This document shows positions 6,173-7,974 of a stretch of 7,974 nt of DNA, piece after piece. Below the pieces are notes generated by a model. That model was given only the letters and a program-made list of their open reading frames with translations, did not search any database and was not told the origin of the DNA. Positions within the stretch are counted from its first letter, which is position 1, and each line of letters opens with the position of its first letter. The DNA comes from an uncultured Clostridia bacterium. GTDB lineage: Bacteria > Bacillota > Clostridia > Oscillospirales > Acutalibacteraceae. The DNA lies in NCBI GenBank assembly GCA_947567585.1, contig CANONE010000099.1:1-7974 (forward strand), read 5' to 3'. Position numbers and translations under genes: made by a program.

Positions 6173-6306
6173 AAAGAAAGCCTTCTGCTCCGCGCAGCAA
6201 GCTGCCGATGCGGAATCGCAAAACGTCGGATTAAAAGTTTTGTCCACTTTTTCAAAAGTGGCGGGTAGAGCCCTACGGCCTTAAAACCCCTTTCAAAGTA
6301 CAAAAT
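6173..6306. repeat. Hairpin-rich non-coding stretch, candidate dispersed intergenic repeat
   Basis: No gene is visible between the isomerase stop and the terminator. Several dyads are packed here: TCCGC (6189-6193) with GCGGA (6210-6214), enclosing GCAGC (6194-6198) with GCTGC (6201-6205); an imperfect GGAT/GTCC hairpin at 6228-6245; and the perfect CCACTTTT (6244-6251) with AAAAGTGG (6254-6261). A dense series of small hairpins after a gene is typical of dispersed intergenic elements in GC-rich Clostridia, but only one copy is in this window, so repetition cannot be shown. It could instead be a structured 3' end of the isomerase mRNA. Confidence 0.35.
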
Positions 6307-6348
6307 AAAAAGGCATGGACTTGGGAACCCCCAGGCCCATGCCTTTTC
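6307..6348. terminator. Strong bidirectional rho-independent terminator
   Basis: AAAAGGCATGG (6308-6318) pairs perfectly with CCATGCCTTTT (6337-6347), and the loop itself folds through CTTGGG (6320-6325) and CCCAGG (6330-6335). A run of A lies on the left and T on the right, so it works in both directions. It ends the isomerase transcript on the plus strand and the GNAT transcript on the minus strand, with the GNAT stop codon only 7 bases from its right edge. Confidence 0.92.
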
Positions 6349-6354
6349 TTTATA

Positions 6355-6828
6355 TTATTTGCGGATCATCCGGTAGAAAACCCCCGGCCCCATGCCGGTG
6401 GTCATTTCGTAAGGTTCGCCGTCAATGACAAATCCCGCGTGCCGGTAGCAGGCAATCGCCCGCTGGTTCCAGGTGCGGACCTCCAGATAGAGGGGCTTGC
6501 CCGGGTATTTCTCTTGGGAAACCCCACAGGCCGCTTCCAAAATCCGCCGGCCCCAGCCTTGATTCACATAGGCTGGATTCACGCCGACGCCAATTTCTAC
6601 TTCTTGTTCCTGATTGTCCAGAGTGGTGAAGCCCACCAGGGTTTTTCCCATGAACCAGCCCAAATAGTTTTCACCAAACGCCGGGTTCATAAAGCCGGTC
6701 TGCTTTTCTGACATCTCCTCCAGGGGAGGGAAGTCATAAGCGGCGTACTGGCCCTCATAGTGCCAAGCGGCCATTTCAGCCTTGTCCGTCTGGGACAGGG
6801 CGCGGTAAGTCAGTTGTGTTTCCTGCAT
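6355..6828 (-). CDS. GNAT-family N-acetyltransferase
   Basis: The 157-residue protein has the size of a single-domain GNAT acyltransferase, which moves an acetyl group from acetyl-CoA to an amine. Motif A, the CoA pyrophosphate loop, is at 79-97 (IGVGVNPAYVNQGWGRRIL), with the Q-G-W-G-R core at 90-94. The following strand LYLEVRTWN (113-121) and NQRAIACYRHAGF (121-133) form the usual motif B, with Asn121 and Tyr128 in the typical places. The N-terminal YRALSQTD and the segment AAYDFPPLEEMSEKQ are the variable acceptor side, so the acceptor (protein N-terminus, amino acid or drug) is unknown; it is closest in form to RimI-like proteins. GGAGG precedes the ATG by 5 bases. It lies downstream of the CNNM/CorC gene on the same strand and may be co-transcribed with it or use the weak promoter proposed at 6853-6880. 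Confidence 0.9.
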   Translation of the reverse strand: MQETQLTYRALSQTDKAEMAAWHYEGQYAAYDFPPLEEMSEKQTGFMNPAFGENYLGWFMGKTLVGFTTLDNQEQEVEIGVGVNPAYVNQGWGRRILEAACGVSQEKYPGKPLYLEVRTWNQRAIACYRHAGFVIDGEPYEMTTGMGPGVFYRMIRK

Positions 6829-6895
6829 AAAGCCCTCCAGAATTATTATCGGATAATATGGGTTTTGTCTTCCGGGTAAAAAAAGTCTGTTTCAT
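6776..6895 (-). CDS. Possible small ORF overlapping the GNAT start
   Basis: ATG at 6895-6893 follows an excellent GGAGG site with 8 bases between. It opens a 39-codon frame beginning MKQTFFTRKTKPILSDNN that ends at TGA 6778-6776, inside the GNAT gene in another frame. The first half is basic and polar; the second half overlaps the GNAT reading frame and has no obvious family. It may be a leader peptide whose translation controls GNAT, a small protein, or chance. The ribosome binding site is the only real support. Confidence 0.3.
   Translation of the reverse strand: MKQTFFTRKTKPILSDNNSGGLYAGNTTDLPRPVPDGQG
6853..6880 (-). promoter_or_regulatory. Weak candidate promoter for the GNAT gene, with a dyad at the -10
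   Basis: On the minus strand TTTACC (6880-6875) and TATTAT (6858-6853) have a 16-base spacer and lie at a sensible distance before the GNAT GGAGG. The -10 is one arm of a 15-base dyad TATTAT-CGG-ATAATA (6844-6858). Both elements are moderate matches; the dyad could be chance in AT-rich sequence. Confidence 0.3.
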
Positions 6896-6935
6896 GTTAA
6901 GCACCTCCGTAATAATGCTGGAATCTATCGCCAGG

Positions 6936-7974
6936 TTAATTGGCTTCCGTTTCACTGGCAGCGCCTTTTGGCGCCACCTTCACCCGGATTTCCTCGGCCC
7001 GGTTGTTGGCGGCCTTGGTAACCAGGAAGTTGATGTCTTGGTATTGGAAGCTGTCGCCGGTCTGGGGGATGCGGTCCAGAAGCTGGGCCACCCAGCCGTT
7101 GACAGTGGTGGAATCGGTTTCACAGGAAATAGAGAGCGTCTGGAAAAGGTCGTCTAAAGCGGCGGAGCCATAAACCCGGTACAGTCCTTCGCCAATAGGC
7201 AGGATGTCCTCCTGGACCACGTCGTCGTGTTCATCCCAGATTTCGCCCACCAGCTCTTCAATCACATCCTCCAGGGTGACGATGCCCTCGGTGCCGCCAA
7301 ATTCATCCACAATCACCGCCATGTGGGACTTCTTCTGCTGCAAAAGCTTCATCAGGTTGGAGATGTTCATAGAGGGCGGAATAAACTCGGCGGGCTTAAG
7401 AATGCTCATCACCTCTTTGTCCTGCCCCCAGACAGAGCTGTAAAAGTCCTTTTCGTGGATGACCCCCACGATATTATCAATGGTATCCTCGTACACAGGC
7501 AGGCGGGAATAGCCGGTCTCCCGGAAAAGAGCGGCGGCGTCCTTGGCGGTAACGTCCCTGGGCACCGCCTCCACATCTACCCGGGGGGTCATAATCTCAA
7601 TGGCCTGGATGTCGTCGAACTCAATGACGTTGCGGAGCATGGCGCTTTCGCTTTTGTCAATGCCTCCCTCCTGCTCGGCCTCTTCCACAATGGTCAGCAG
7701 CTCGCTGTCCGTGACAGAATGGTTCGGGCTGCTGCGCACCAGCTTTTTCAGTCCCTTTTTCAGCTGGGTAAACAGGAAGTTCACCGGCTTGAGCAGCACA
7801 ATTAAAATGCGGATAAAGGGAGCGGAAATCATGGCGAAAGCCTCCGCGTTCTCCTTAGCCAGACTCTTAGGGGAAACCTCGCCGAAGACCAGTACCACCA
7901 CCGTCATCACAACAGTGGAAACGGTAGGCCCGGCGCTGTCGCCCAGCGCCTTTACAAAGAGCAGGGTAGAAATA
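6936..7974 (-). CDS. CNNM/CorC-family CBS-domain membrane protein (partial, N-terminus off window)
   Basis: 345 residues of the C-terminal part are visible; the frame is open to the right edge. The fragment starts inside the transmembrane DUF21/CNNM domain with ISTLLFVKALGDSAG and the signature VLVFGEVSPKSLAKE (about 27-41). It continues with membrane helices to ~70 and a linker, EEAEQEGGIDKSESAMLRNV. A CBS pair follows: the first begins near 127 (IMTPRVDVEAV), and the second ends with the very conserved DEFGGTEGIVTLEDVIEELV (223-242). The C-terminal CorC_HlyC domain is at about 257-333 (GLYRVYGSAALDDLF to EEIRVKV). Family members (B. subtilis YhdP/YhdT, S. aureus MpfA, often labelled 'hemolysin') are linked to magnesium export, with the CBS pair sensing nucleotide or Mg2+. 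An internal GTG-ATG near 7910-7905 is mid-domain, not a start. Its stop is 107 bases before the GNAT start on the same strand, and I see no terminator between them. Confidence 0.92.
   Translation of the reverse strand, partial: ISTLLFVKALGDSAGPTVSTVVMTVVVLVFGEVSPKSLAKENAEAFAMISAPFIRILIVLLKPVNFLFTQLKKGLKKLVRSSPNHSVTDSELLTIVEEAEQEGGIDKSESAMLRNVIEFDDIQAIEIMTPRVDVEAVPRDVTAKDAAALFRETGYSRLPVYEDTIDNIVGVIHEKDFYSSVWGQDKEVMSILKPAEFIPPSMNISNLMKLLQQKKSHMAVIVDEFGGTEGIVTLEDVIEELVGEIWDEHDDVVQEDILPIGEGLYRVYGSAALDDLFQTLSISCETDSTTVNGWVAQLLDRIPQTGDSFQYQDINFLVTKAANNRAEEIRVKVAPKGAASETEAN

Noticed and set aside
5258..6247. Minus-strand 329-codon frame opposite the isomerase
   Set aside because: The plus strand holds conserved barrel strands and metal ligands plus a promoter and AAGGAG; the antisense frame has neither motifs nor initiation signals.
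1..7974. tRNA, rRNA, CRISPR array, transposase or known riboswitch
   Set aside because: None was seen on either strand; the repeats found are isolated hairpins without regular spacing.

Overview
The window looks like chromosome of a GC-rich gut-type Clostridia, most like the Oscillospiraceae / Flavonifractor-Oscillibacter range. This rests on protein flavour (FBP-type L-lactate dehydrogenase, short clostridial two-component proteins, a CNNM/CorC protein, GGAGG Shine-Dalgarno sites, sigma-A-like promoters) and is inference, not a taxonomic proof. There are no RNA genes, CRISPR arrays or recognisable transposases. The first ~270 bases are clearly more AT-rich than the rest.

Left part (1-2662). 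The window opens in a Phd/YefM-like antitoxin gene on the minus strand that runs off the edge; its promoter is framed by an inverted repeat. Next come remnants of a two-component operon on the minus strand: a response regulator without most of its receiver domain, translationally coupled (ATGA) to a histidine kinase that stops just after its phospho-acceptor histidine. The regulator's broken N-terminus meets, head to head and within about ten bases, the broken N-terminus of a methyl-accepting chemotaxis protein on the plus strand. This ~820-base block with a break at each end points to rearrangement, deletion or an assembly chimera.

Middle part (2663-6172). A complete L-lactate dehydrogenase (plus strand) converges on a 12-helix MFS transporter (minus strand) with 4 bases between their stop codons. 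The transporter is divergent from a TIM-barrel sugar isomerase/epimerase. Each of these two has a sigma-70-type promoter with a 17-base spacer, and the ~170 GC-rich bases between the promoters carry two dyads. The pair looks like a small carbohydrate uptake and conversion locus; its substrate cannot be read from sequence.

Right part (6173-7974). A hairpin-rich intergenic stretch and a strong bidirectional terminator separate the isomerase from a GNAT acetyltransferase on the minus strand. Upstream of the GNAT is a CNNM/CorC-type CBS-domain membrane protein (minus strand, N-terminus beyond the window). A possible 39-codon ORF with a very good ribosome binding site lies between them and overlaps the GNAT start.

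I see no clearly new multi-gene system. The best leads are the breakpoints around the two-component remnant, the antitoxin operator, the divergent sugar locus and the small ORF.
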